Source of the DNA: Seonamhaeicola sp. S2-3
Lineage (GTDB): Bacteria > Bacteroidota > Bacteroidia > Flavobacteriales > Flavobacteriaceae
Reading direction: 5' to 3'
Length of the DNA: 64,000 nt
Assembly (NCBI RefSeq): GCF_001971785.1
Contig: NZ_CP019389.1
Location: 3,545,001 to 3,609,000, forward strand
Positions 8,945 to 16,931 of this stretch are shown piece after piece. Below the pieces are notes generated by a model that was not told the origin of the DNA, ran no database searches, and saw only the letters and a list, made by a program, of their open reading frames with translations. Within the stretch, counting starts at the first letter, position 1. Every line of letters begins with the position of its first letter. The position numbers and the translations under genes were made by a program.

Positions 8945-9580
8945 ATGAGTTTAAGAATTGGAGACAACGCACCAAATTTTACTGCACAAACAACAGATGG
9001 TGAAATTAATTTTCATGAGTGGTTAGGAGATAATTGGGGAATTATTTATTCCCACCCTGCAGATTTTACCCCAGTTTGCACAACTGAACTTGGAAGAACT
9101 GCACAATTAAAAGATGAATTTAAAAAAAGAGAAACTAAGGTGGCTGCTGTGAGTACAGATGATTTAAATTCCCATAATGGTTGGATTAATGATATCAATG
9201 AAACACAAAACACTAAAGTAGAGTTTCCAATTATTGCTGATGATGACAAAAAAGTTTCTACTCTTTATGGTATGATTCATCCTAACTTTTCTAGTACTTC
9301 AACAGTACGATCTGTTTATTTTATAGATCCAAACAAAAAAATTCAAGCTGTTATTACTTATCCTGCTTCTACTGGAAGAAACTTTGCTGAAATTTTAAGA
9401 GTGCTAGATTCACTTCAACTTACTGCTAAATATAATGTTGCCACTCCTGTAGATTGGGAAGTAGGACAAGATGTAATAATTCCTCCATCAGTAGCACAAG
9501 AAGATGTTGAAGCCAAATATCCTAAAGGTCATCGTATTATAAAACCATACTTAAGGTATACACCTCAACCAAATAAATAA
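8945..9580 (+). CDS. 1-Cys peroxiredoxin (Prx6/AhpC-TSA family)
   Basis: 211 residues from ATG at 8945 (MSLRIGDNAPNF); an ATG at 8921 is in frame but adds an atypical eight-residue head. The peroxidatic cysteine is in HPADFTPVCTTELG near residue 47. RSVYFIDPNKKI and the long C-terminal arm (DWEVGQDVIIPPSV, KGHRIIKPYLRYT) are typical of the Prx6 subfamily. It reduces hydrogen peroxide and organic peroxides using thiols. It lies 21 bp before cysJ, so peroxide defence may be co-expressed with sulfide and cysteine production. Confidence 0.92.
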   Translation: MSLRIGDNAPNFTAQTTDGEINFHEWLGDNWGIIYSHPADFTPVCTTELGRTAQLKDEFKKRETKVAAVSTDDLNSHNGWINDINETQNTKVEFPIIADDDKKVSTLYGMIHPNFSSTSTVRSVYFIDPNKKIQAVITYPASTGRNFAEILRVLDSLQLTAKYNVATPVDWEVGQDVIIPPSVAQEDVEAKYPKGHRIIKPYLRYTPQPNK

Positions 9581-9601
9581 TTTAAGATTTAGTTATCTAA
9601 A

Positions 9602-11404
9602 ATGGAATTTAAAAAGGGATTGAAAGATGGGCCGTTTAACAATGAGCTAAAGGAAAAACTTAATGATGTTTTGTCTGCGCTTAATTCTGAACAGTTTCAT
9701 TGGTTAAGCGGCTATTTTTCAGGACTTATACAAGCGTCTTCAAGTAAAAAAGATATATCTCATAACGCTAATATAGAAGAGGATAAATCAAAAAAATTAA
9801 ATATTTTATTTGGTAGTCATACAGGCAATAGTGAAGCTCTCGCATATAATCTTTTTGAGCAGGCGAAGGAAAGAGGCTTTGAAGTAGAGGTTTCGGATAT
9901 GGCATCCTTTAAAACTAGAAATCTAAGTAAAGTTGAAAACCTAGCTATTATTGTAAGCACACATGGTTTAGGAGAACCGCCCGTACAAGCTGAAGCTTTT
10001 CATAAATATTTACACAGTAAAAAAGCTCCAAATCTTTCACACATTAACTTTTCTGTTCTAGGACTTGGTGATAGTAGTTATATTGATTTTTGCCAAACAG
10101 GTAAAGATTTTGATACCGTTTTAGAAAAATTGGGTGCTAAACGCCTCATTCCTAGACAAGACTGTGATGTAGATTATGAAGATAAGGCCAAAGAATGGCA
10201 ACAAATATTTCTTGATCGTATTCAAGAAACCTCTAAAGCAATTTCAGTTAAAGGGATTAAAGTTAATAATACAAATTCTGACAGTGCAGTAAAATATTCT
10301 CAAAAGAATCTTTTTGAGGCCACTGTACTAGAAAAAATAAATCTGAATGGTAAAGGATCTTCAAAAGAAACAATTCATCTGGAGTTAGACTTGCAAGGTT
10401 CTGGGTTAAAATACGAACCAGGTGATGCCTTAGGGGTATACGGTAGTAATTCTATTAATTTAACAAAAGCTGTTTTAAAAGCTACTAATTTAACAGGAGA
10501 ACAAATAGTAAAAAGCCATAGTGGAGAAAAAACCTTGTTAGAAGCATTAACTTATGATTATGAGTTAACGCCTCTAACAAAAAATACTTTAACTAAATAC
10601 GCAGAGTTAACCAATAGCTCTGGTTTAAAAGCTAAATTAAAGGATAACAACACAATTACTGAATATTTACACGGGCGTGATATATTAGATTTGTTAGAAG
10701 AAGAACCGTATAATCTTTTACCAAATGAACTAATTTCTGTGTTAAGAAAAAACACACCACGTATGTATTCTATAGCGTCTTGTCAAGATGCTGTTGATAA
10801 TGAAGTACATTTACTAGTATCTGTAGTTCGTTATAATGCATTTGGTAGAAATAAGGAAGGTTTATGTTCTGTAACGCTTGCAGACCGTTTGAAGATTGAT
10901 GATAAAGTGAAAATTTTTATCGATAAAAATAGTCGCTTCAAACTTCCTGAAAATCCTGATATCCCAATTATTATGGTTGGACCTGGAACAGGTGTTGCAC
11001 CATTTAGGGCTTTTATGCAACATATTGAAGTTTATGAAAAGAAAACACCTTCATGGCTTTTCTTTGGGGATCGAAATTTCACAACAGATTTTTTATATCA
11101 AACCGAATGGCAACAATATTTAAAAGAAGGTGTATTAACAAAAGCTGACGTTGCTTTTTCAAGAGACCAAAAACAAAAACAGTACGTTCAGCACAAAATG
11201 TTAGAAAATGGCAAAGAACTATATAATTGGTTAGAAAAAGGTGCGCATTTTTATGTTTGTGGAGACGCCCAAAGAATGGCCAAAGATGTGAACACTACAT
11301 TAAAGGAGATAATTCAACAACAAGGAGGCTTATCTCTTGAAAAAGCGGAAGACTATATAAAAGACATGCAGCTATCCAATAGATATCAAACAGATGTGTA
11401 TTGA
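9602..11404 (+). CDS. cysJ: assimilatory sulfite reductase (NADPH) flavoprotein subunit
   Basis: A 600-residue diflavin reductase. The order is flavodoxin-like FMN domain (LFGSHTGNSEALAYNL, STHGLGEPP, GLGDSSY; about residues 60-210), FAD domain with the RMYSIAS flavin motif near residue 387, and NADPH domain (VGPGTGVAPFRAFMQ, FFGDRN, YVCGDAQRMAKDV, ending RYQTDVY). It transfers electrons from NADPH to the sirohaem subunit encoded next, supplying sulfide for cysteine synthesis in the cytoplasm. A 50-residue head precedes the flavodoxin domain. The gene lies 35 bp before cysI. Confidence 0.93.
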   Translation: MEFKKGLKDGPFNNELKEKLNDVLSALNSEQFHWLSGYFSGLIQASSSKKDISHNANIEEDKSKKLNILFGSHTGNSEALAYNLFEQAKERGFEVEVSDMASFKTRNLSKVENLAIIVSTHGLGEPPVQAEAFHKYLHSKKAPNLSHINFSVLGLGDSSYIDFCQTGKDFDTVLEKLGAKRLIPRQDCDVDYEDKAKEWQQIFLDRIQETSKAISVKGIKVNNTNSDSAVKYSQKNLFEATVLEKINLNGKGSSKETIHLELDLQGSGLKYEPGDALGVYGSNSINLTKAVLKATNLTGEQIVKSHSGEKTLLEALTYDYELTPLTKNTLTKYAELTNSSGLKAKLKDNNTITEYLHGRDILDLLEEEPYNLLPNELISVLRKNTPRMYSIASCQDAVDNEVHLLVSVVRYNAFGRNKEGLCSVTLADRLKIDDKVKIFIDKNSRFKLPENPDIPIIMVGPGTGVAPFRAFMQHIEVYEKKTPSWLFFGDRNFTTDFLYQTEWQQYLKEGVLTKADVAFSRDQKQKQYVQHKMLENGKELYNWLEKGAHFYVCGDAQRMAKDVNTTLKEIIQQQGGLSLEKAEDYIKDMQLSNRYQTDVY

Positions 11405-11439
11405 TTTCATACCAATTCTCTAACCCCTAATAAATATTT

Positions 11440-13137
11440 ATGAACAATAAATTTGTACAAAATAATTTATCTGAAGACGAAAAAATAAAAACTAAAAGTA
11501 ATTTTCTTAGAGGTACCATCAAAGAAAGCTTGGAAAATCCCTTAACGGGTGCTTTAAACCCAGATGATGTAAAGCTTATAAAATATCATGGTTCGTACCA
11601 ACAATACGATAGAGATTTAGAGAGCGAGAGAAAACAAAAAAAGCTAGAGCCCTTATATCAATTCATGGTTAGAGTAAGAGTTGCTGGTGGCGTTACAACT
11701 CCAAAACAGTGGCTTGTACTCGATAAACTATCAAGTCTATATGGGAATAACACCCTTAAATTAACCACAAGACAATCATTTCAATTTCATGGAATTTTAA
11801 AACGAGATTTAAAACCAACAATTCAAGAAGTAAACAAAACGCTCTTAAGTACACTTGCAACTTGTGGCGATGTAAATAGAAATGTAATGTGTAACCCTAA
11901 TCCGTATCAATCTCTTATTCACGAAGAGGTCTATGGTATTGCGCGTGAAATAAGCAATTATTTTCTACCTAAAACTACGGCATATCATGAAATATGGTTA
12001 AATAAAGAAAAGGTATCTAGAATTCCTGATGCTGAACCCATCTATAAACACACATATTTACCTCGAAAATTTAAAATAGCTCTAGCAATTCCACCTCATA
12101 ACGATGTAGATATTTTTGCTAACGATTTAGGGTTTATAGCTATTGAAGAAAATAAAAAATTAATAGGGTTTAACGTTTGCGTTGGTGGCGGATTAGGAAG
12201 TACTTTTGGTAACAAATCTACCTACCCTAGGTTAGCTGATGTTATAGGTTTTACTCCAAAAAGCAGAGTCATTGAGGTAGCTGAAACGGTGATAGGAATT
12301 CAAAGAGATTATGGTAACCGGTCAGATAGAAAGCTCTCGAGATTAAAGCACACCATCGATGATAGAGGTCTAGAATGGTTTGTTAATGAATTAAATATCC
12401 GCCTTGGATGGAATATTGAGCGTCCTTATCCTTATAAATTCGTTTCAAACGGTGATAAATACGGTTGGTTAAAAGGAACAAATGATAAGTGGTATTACAC
12501 GTTATTCGTTGAGCATGGAAGAGTAAAAAATAAAGAAGGTTATACATTAAAAAAAGCTTTAAAAGAAATAGCTGAAATACATAAAGGAGATTTTCGTTTA
12601 ACAGGAAACCAAAATCTCATAATTGGAAATGTATCTAAAAACGATAAAGAAAACATTGAAACTATTTTAAAGCGTAATGGCATTATAAATAATAAGCTAA
12701 CAGGGCTAAGAAAGAGCTCAATGGCATGCGTAGCTTTGGGTACATGTGGGTTAGCTTTTGCAGAATCTGAACGATATTTACCTTCTTTAATAGATAAACT
12801 TGATAAGATTATCTTAAAAAATGGACTAAAGGATGATGCCATTAACATTCGGATGACGGGTTGCCCTAATAATTGTGCACGTTCATCATTAGGTGAGATT
12901 GGTTTAGTAGGTCGCGCTATTGGACGCTATAATCTTTATTTAGGAGCTAGTCACAATGGAGATAGGTTAAATTCACTATATAAAGAAATGCTTTCAGAGG
13001 AGAACATTCTCAATGAACTAGAACCAATAATAAGCATTTATGCTAAAGAGAAAAAGAAACAGGAAACTTTTGGAGATTTTGTGATACGTAAAGGAATTAT
13101 TAAGAAAACAAACCGTCCTTTACAGGTGCTTCAATAA
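11440..13137 (+). CDS. cysI: assimilatory sulfite reductase hemoprotein beta subunit
   Basis: A 565-residue sirohaem/4Fe-4S enzyme that reduces sulfite to sulfide in six electron steps. The cluster and sirohaem ligands are visible as CVALGTC (Cys430, Cys436) and CPNNC (Cys475, Cys479). The two-fold repeated fold shows in LTTRQSFQFHGI and DFRLTGNQNLIIGNV. MCNPNPYQSLIHEE and GFNVCVGGGLGSTFGNK are the usual CysI signatures. It pairs with the upstream cysJ. No sirohaem-synthesis or sulfate-activation gene lies in this window. Confidence 0.94.
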   Translation: MNNKFVQNNLSEDEKIKTKSNFLRGTIKESLENPLTGALNPDDVKLIKYHGSYQQYDRDLESERKQKKLEPLYQFMVRVRVAGGVTTPKQWLVLDKLSSLYGNNTLKLTTRQSFQFHGILKRDLKPTIQEVNKTLLSTLATCGDVNRNVMCNPNPYQSLIHEEVYGIAREISNYFLPKTTAYHEIWLNKEKVSRIPDAEPIYKHTYLPRKFKIALAIPPHNDVDIFANDLGFIAIEENKKLIGFNVCVGGGLGSTFGNKSTYPRLADVIGFTPKSRVIEVAETVIGIQRDYGNRSDRKLSRLKHTIDDRGLEWFVNELNIRLGWNIERPYPYKFVSNGDKYGWLKGTNDKWYYTLFVEHGRVKNKEGYTLKKALKEIAEIHKGDFRLTGNQNLIIGNVSKNDKENIETILKRNGIINNKLTGLRKSSMACVALGTCGLAFAESERYLPSLIDKLDKIILKNGLKDDAINIRMTGCPNNCARSSLGEIGLVGRAIGRYNLYLGASHNGDRLNSLYKEMLSEENILNELEPIISIYAKEKKKQETFGDFVIRKGIIKKTNRPLQVLQ

Positions 13138-13448
13138 AGTCTTAAAATTAGGTTCTTATAAAAACTCTATGAAATGCCGTAAAACTAATAACCCAAATCA
13201 GTAAATCTTTTCAAGTTAAAAAAGCATTAATATATTAACATATGTCCTTTTAAAAATTTTAATCTTATTTAAGACAAAAAGGTCTTAATACCTAATTACT
13301 TAAAGTGTATAATTAAGCCTTCATTATCTTAAAGCTATAACAAACTGTTTAAGACATAAAAGAAAAACATGAGTAAGGTATAGCTTTATTATAAGCTTAT
13401 TATTACTATGAAATGTAGTATTAAATCAAAACTTAAATAAAACCTCAA
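13138..13448. other. 311-bp intergenic region with a small palindrome before the globin gene
   Basis: No coding potential is seen. It holds the inverted repeat TAAGAC-AAAAAG-GTCTTA (13270-13287) and another TTTAAGACA half-site about 80 bp further on. These could be operator sites for the downstream globin gene, but nothing else supports this. Confidence 0.3.
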
Positions 13449-13826
13449 ATGACACGAAACATACAACAGTTGGAAGACATAAAGCTTTTGGTAGATGCCT
13501 TTCATGCTAAAATAGAAAAAGATGATTTATTAAGATCTATTTTCAAGAATAATTCTAAAGAAGAAAGAACTAAACAGGTAAAAAAAATGTATCATTTTTG
13601 GCAATCAATATTACTAGATACTAACTATGGCTATGTATGTCCTTTTCATGATAACTTTACAATGGAAAGACAATATTTTGTTCGTTGGATTGAGTTATTC
13701 TACAAGACTTTAGATGAGAACTTTGAAGGTGAACTTGTTAACGAAGCCAAGTGGATAGCCGCCAAACTAGCACAAAACAAAACATTTCATAATAGAAATG
13801 TTGAAGAAGCACTTTATAGTTTCTGA
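13449..13826 (+). CDS. group III truncated haemoglobin
   Basis: 125 residues, the length of group III (TrHb3) globins. It shows KIEKDDLLRSIFKN, MYHFWQSILLDTNYGY, the proximal-histidine region PFHDNFTM, then FVRWIELFYKTLDENFEG and the final helix AKWIAAKLAQN. These small cytoplasmic haem proteins are linked to handling oxygen or nitric oxide under low oxygen; the exact role is not established. It lies 310 bp after cysI and probably has its own promoter. Confidence 0.85.
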   Translation: MTRNIQQLEDIKLLVDAFHAKIEKDDLLRSIFKNNSKEERTKQVKKMYHFWQSILLDTNYGYVCPFHDNFTMERQYFVRWIELFYKTLDENFEGELVNEAKWIAAKLAQNKTFHNRNVEEALYSF

Positions 13827-14030
13827 GGTTAATTAACTGAATTTATTCAGGTTATACTTAAACACAACACCATTTTTAAAGGAGAGAAACTACGGATAGA
13901 GAAAATAATTAATAACCACCTCGTTTGCTTTAAAAGACAATTTCCCAACACTACATAAAAAACACTTGCTCTATAACAATAAAAATGTGGAAAAGGAACA
14001 ACAATTAAAAAAAATAAAACCCTTACATAA

Positions 14031-14369
14031 ATGAAAAATTCAAAAATGATTTCAACAAACCATTCAGGGCACAAAAGTAAATTACCTAAACTTTATAATA
14101 ATTTAGTAACAGAATTTTCAAAAAAAAAGTGGGGATATGAAACCGTAGCACTTTTAGGACAAAGCTGTTTAGGAGGTGTAGCAGTTATGGTAACTCTTCA
14201 AAATTGTAATTTCAAAACAATTAGATTAATAGAGCTTTTCCTTATAACCGTATTTTGTATGAGCTTTAATGCTGCTGTATTAATAGATTTAGATTCAAAA
14301 CCCGCATTTAACATACTCATTGCAAGTGTTTTTGTTTGCCTCTGTATTATTGCTATTAATTTGATTTAA
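14031..14369 (+). CDS. small membrane protein of unknown function
   Basis: 112 residues, not recognised as a family. The first 35 residues are basic and polar. Three hydrophobic segments follow, at about 42-58 (TVALLGQSCLGGVAVMVTL), 66-86 and 92-110. LIDLDSKPAFN between the last two is probably a loop. Three-segment proteins of this kind are common in flavobacteria beside redox genes. The start at 14031 could instead be the ATG at 14046. Confidence 0.6.
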   Translation: MKNSKMISTNHSGHKSKLPKLYNNLVTEFSKKKWGYETVALLGQSCLGGVAVMVTLQNCNFKTIRLIELFLITVFCMSFNAAVLIDLDSKPAFNILIASVFVCLCIIAINLI

Positions 14370-14559
14370 TCTTTTATTAATTAACTATATAAAAACGATT
14401 GTGTAAAACCCTGTAATATATTACACAAAATTAGTACTGAAACTATAATCAATTCTCTAAAAAATAAATGAATTAATACATTTACGCTATAAAAAACAAA
14501 AGATATAGACCTCTAAGGTTATTTTTTATTATACTTATCATAAATAAAATAAATATAAA

Positions 14560-15702
14560 ATGCTTAAACACAAATCCATAAAGTCAAAACCTATTAAAGT
14601 TAAATTCGATGAAATGGAGAAAGTACTACATACTCTTTTTTTGAAGCATCATTTTTCAGATAAAAAAGCCAAAACACTTGCTAAAGTGTATACAGAAAAT
14701 ACTTTAGACGGAATTAATTCTCATGGAATTAATAGAGTAAAGCATTTTATTAAATATGTAGAAAAAGGTATCATTAACGTAAAAGCTGAAGCCGAAAAGT
14801 CAGAATCCTTCGGTTGTATTGAACGATGGGATGGTCATTTTGGTGCTGGAATAATTAACGCAACAAAATGTATGGAGCGGGCAATAACCCTTTCAAAAGA
14901 ACATGGAATTGGATTGGTTGCACTTCGCAATACAAACCATTGGATGCGCGGAGGAACCTATGGATGGCAAGCGGCTAATAGCGGATGTATATCTATTGCT
15001 TTCACTAATACCCAACCTAATATGCCTCCTTGGGGAGGAAAAGAAAGCAGATTAGGAAATAATCCTCTTGTTATATCCATTCCCAGAAAAGAAGGTCACG
15101 TAGTTTTAGATATGGCAATGTCTCAGTTTGCTTTTGGAAAAATTAATAGCTACAAATTAAAGGGAGAAAAATTACCATTCCCTGGTGGTTGGGATGCTAA
15201 TGATAAGCTTTCTAATGATCCTGAAAAAATTTTAGATAATGAAAGAGGCTTACCTATTGGTTACTGGAAAGGATCTGCTCTATCCATGACATTAGATATG
15301 TTAGCAACATTATTATCAGTAGGAAATTCCACCTATGAAATTGGAAAAAACAAATATGAAACAGGAGTTTCCCAAATATTTATAAGTATTTTCCCTAAAT
15401 TATTCCATGACACAAATCTTCAAGAAAAACTACTCAATGAAATTATCCAATACAGCCATGATGTGGAACCTATGGAAACTGGTAAACGCACATATTACCC
15501 AGGAGAAAAAACTTTAGAATTAAGAAATAAACATCTTAAAGAAGGTATTCCCGTAGATAAGGAAATCTGGCAAGATATATTAAACATATCTTTTGAAAAA
15601 ACAAGATTTTCTTCCCCCCTTTTTAAGCTTAAATTATTAAATCAACAATCATATCAATTAACCGTTTATTTAATAGCATGTTATAATTTTTGTTTTAATT
15701 AA
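14560..15702 (+). CDS. Ldh-family (YiaK-like) NAD(P)-dependent dehydrogenase with abnormal C-terminus
   Basis: 380 residues; YiaK/2,3-diketo-L-gulonate reductases usually have about 330-340. The catalytic region is intact (LDGINSHGINRVKHF with the active-site His; NTNHWMRGGTYGWQAA; NPLVISIP). PIGYWKGSALSMTLDMLATLL and the C-terminal IPVDKEIWQDIL also match. After this the family normally ends, but the frame runs about 35 residues further (EKTRFSSPLFKLKLLNQQ...NFCFN) without any family resemblance. The N-terminus also has about 12 extra residues. The tail suggests loss of the original stop next to the CRISPR island. The enzyme is probably still functional. Confidence 0.78.
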   Translation: MLKHKSIKSKPIKVKFDEMEKVLHTLFLKHHFSDKKAKTLAKVYTENTLDGINSHGINRVKHFIKYVEKGIINVKAEAEKSESFGCIERWDGHFGAGIINATKCMERAITLSKEHGIGLVALRNTNHWMRGGTYGWQAANSGCISIAFTNTQPNMPPWGGKESRLGNNPLVISIPRKEGHVVLDMAMSQFAFGKINSYKLKGEKLPFPGGWDANDKLSNDPEKILDNERGLPIGYWKGSALSMTLDMLATLLSVGNSTYEIGKNKYETGVSQIFISIFPKLFHDTNLQEKLLNEIIQYSHDVEPMETGKRTYYPGEKTLELRNKHLKEGIPVDKEIWQDILNISFEKTRFSSPLFKLKLLNQQSYQLTVYLIACYNFCFN

Positions 15703-15761
15703 TTTTACTGTAAACCCAGATGATGCGTGGGATCGATTCTAAACACTAAGTAAAATGAGAT

Positions 15762-15860
15762 GTTGTAAATTGCTTTATTCACTAACACTTATTTTAAACT
15801 AATGTGTTCATCGGTCGCTGCGCTCGGTCAGTTCTTTAAATTTATGAGGCATCCACAAAC
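15762..15860 (+). repeat. composite (interrupted) CRISPR-like repeat, copy 1, decayed
   Basis: The first 15 bp of the array repeat (with one change) are followed by a 52-bp interruption starting ATTCAC and ending CGCTGCGCTCGGT. The repeat then resumes (CAGTTCTTTAAATTTATG), with a decayed end. From TATTTTAAAC onward it is identical to copy 3 over about 57 bp. Confidence 0.75.
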
Positions 15861-15940
15861 CAAGTCTTACTGAAATAACGTTAATCCGTTGTGAAACTGA
15901 CGTAGGAAGTTCACGAACACTTAAAACAATAATTAAATCC

Positions 15941-16037
15941 GTGAGTAATTGCTTTATTCACTGATTCTATTTTAAACTAATGTGTTCATCGGTCGCTGCG
16001 CTCAGTCAGTTCTTTAAATTTATGTATGATTCACAGG
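15941..16037 (+). repeat. composite (interrupted) CRISPR-like repeat, copy 2
   Basis: The left half is decayed (only AATTGCTTT is preserved), followed by a 51-bp interruption with one change (CTCAGT for CTCGGT) and a right half ending ATGATTCACAGG. It is directly followed by the 797-bp segment of possible phage origin. Confidence 0.78.
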
Positions 16038-16226
16038 TTCATTATCAAAAAAGCATTTAGCGGAAACGTACAGTTTATTATAAAAAGCAAATCAGGTAAG
16101 TTAATTGAGCACTTATCAGCATTTGCAAATGAAAAGGAGGTGTTATTAAGGTCGGGCTCGAAATTTAAGATAATAGAAATAATAAGAACAGATGGACATT
16201 ATAAAATCAAGCTTGAAGAAATTTAA
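16026..16226 (+). pseudogene. 5'-truncated fragment resembling the end of a phage ADP-ribosyltransferase/head-morphogenesis protein
   Basis: 66 codons whose first ATG lies inside the composite repeat: the codons ATG ATT CAC AGG are the last 12 bp of the repeat. The remainder includes SGKLIEHLSAFANEKEVLLR followed by SGSKFKIIEI. This looks like the C-terminal ExE strand region of ADP-ribosyltransferase domains found in phage capsid-associated proteins. The N-terminal part of such a domain is missing, so this is a fragment fused to the repeat. The family call is from motif memory only. It converges on the next minus-strand gene with a 4-bp overlap. Confidence 0.45.
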
Positions 16227-16522
16227 AATCTTTCTCCTGTGCTTTCAATCTGCATGCGCTGTGCAAATTGACGAGAATTGTTTTTTAACTTCTCTTGGAT
16301 GTGCAAAGGAAGCTTTAATAAATCTTCTTGATATAGCTTGGAAACCTTTTCGAGGTATTCAAAATATTGGTCCAATTTACCTTTTAATGAAGAGCCATCC
16401 TTATCAGCATAAGGATTATTTTTTTGCATGGTTTCTTGGTTCCAGTTCAAGAATTCAATTTCCTTTCCTGAAACAACGTTGCCCTTAGAATCTAAATATG
16501 GATTTTTACTTAAATCAGTCAT
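16223..16522 (-). CDS. small hydrophilic protein of unknown function in the array-embedded segment
   Basis: 99 residues, not recognised. It is hydrophilic, with NPYLDSKGNVVSGKEIEFLN at the N-terminus, NPYADKDGSSLKGKLDQYFE in the middle and a helical KVSKLYQEDLLKLPLHIQEK. The two NPY-x-D-x-x-G elements look like a short internal repeat. It lies between composite repeats 2 and 3, is divergent from the next small gene (28 bp apart) and convergent with the ADP-ribosyltransferase-like fragment. A phage origin is suggested only by that neighbour. Confidence 0.5.
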   Translation of the reverse strand: MTDLSKNPYLDSKGNVVSGKEIEFLNWNQETMQKNNPYADKDGSSLKGKLDQYFEYLEKVSKLYQEDLLKLPLHIQEKLKNNSRQFAQRMQIESTGERF

Positions 16523-16550
16523 AATTACAAAGATACAAAATCATAGAACA

Positions 16551-16736
16551 TTGAATTTAATAGAGTTAGCAAATTATTATATCGAAAACCATAATCTGGA
16601 AACATCACCAGAAGCTATTTTTATTGAGTTTGAATTTATAATGCCATGTCATACAGAATTTGAAAAACACTTAAAACAAAACGGTTTAAACGAAAAGCTT
16701 GAAAAAATGAAAAGAAATACATATAGATTTATCTGA
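16551..16736 (+). CDS. possible small protein in the array-embedded segment
   Basis: 61 codons from TTG at 16551 (MNLIELANYYIENHNLETSP...); the frame is open further upstream, to 16428, but that part overlaps the minus-strand gene. It is acidic in the middle and basic at the C-terminus, with no recognised family. It could be a remnant or a false call. Confidence 0.35.
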   Translation: MNLIELANYYIENHNLETSPEAIFIEFEFIMPCHTEFEKHLKQNGLNEKLEKMKRNTYRFI

Positions 16737-16834
16737 AATGATATTTGCTTCAGAACGAACTGTGCGTGAAGACATACTATCTTAGGAAACTACTGCATAC
16801 GCAAGCCTAAAATCTTTTTAACACGTCATTGACC

Positions 16835-16931
16835 GTTGTGAATTGCTTTATTCACCAATCCTATTTTAAACTAATGTGTTCATCGGTCGCTGCGCTCGGT
16901 CAGTTCTTTAAATTTATGGATGATTCACAGG
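16835..16931 (+). repeat. composite (interrupted) CRISPR repeat, copy 3: the first repeat of the array
   Basis: Repeat bases 1-15 are intact, then a 51-bp interruption, then repeat bases 16-46 intact to CACAGG. It is followed directly by a 30-bp spacer and the first uninterrupted repeat at 16962. The interruption splits the TTG box from the TAAATTTA box. The left part forms the hairpin GTGAAT-TGCTTT-ATTCAC. Confidence 0.85.

Noticed and set aside
15890-15925. CCGTTGTGAAACTGACG resembling the tracrRNA segment CCGTTGTGAAAAC, a possible second tracrRNA
   Set aside because: No anti-repeat, promoter or terminator is near it; GTTGTGAA is simply the start of the CRISPR repeat and is better explained as a decayed repeat.
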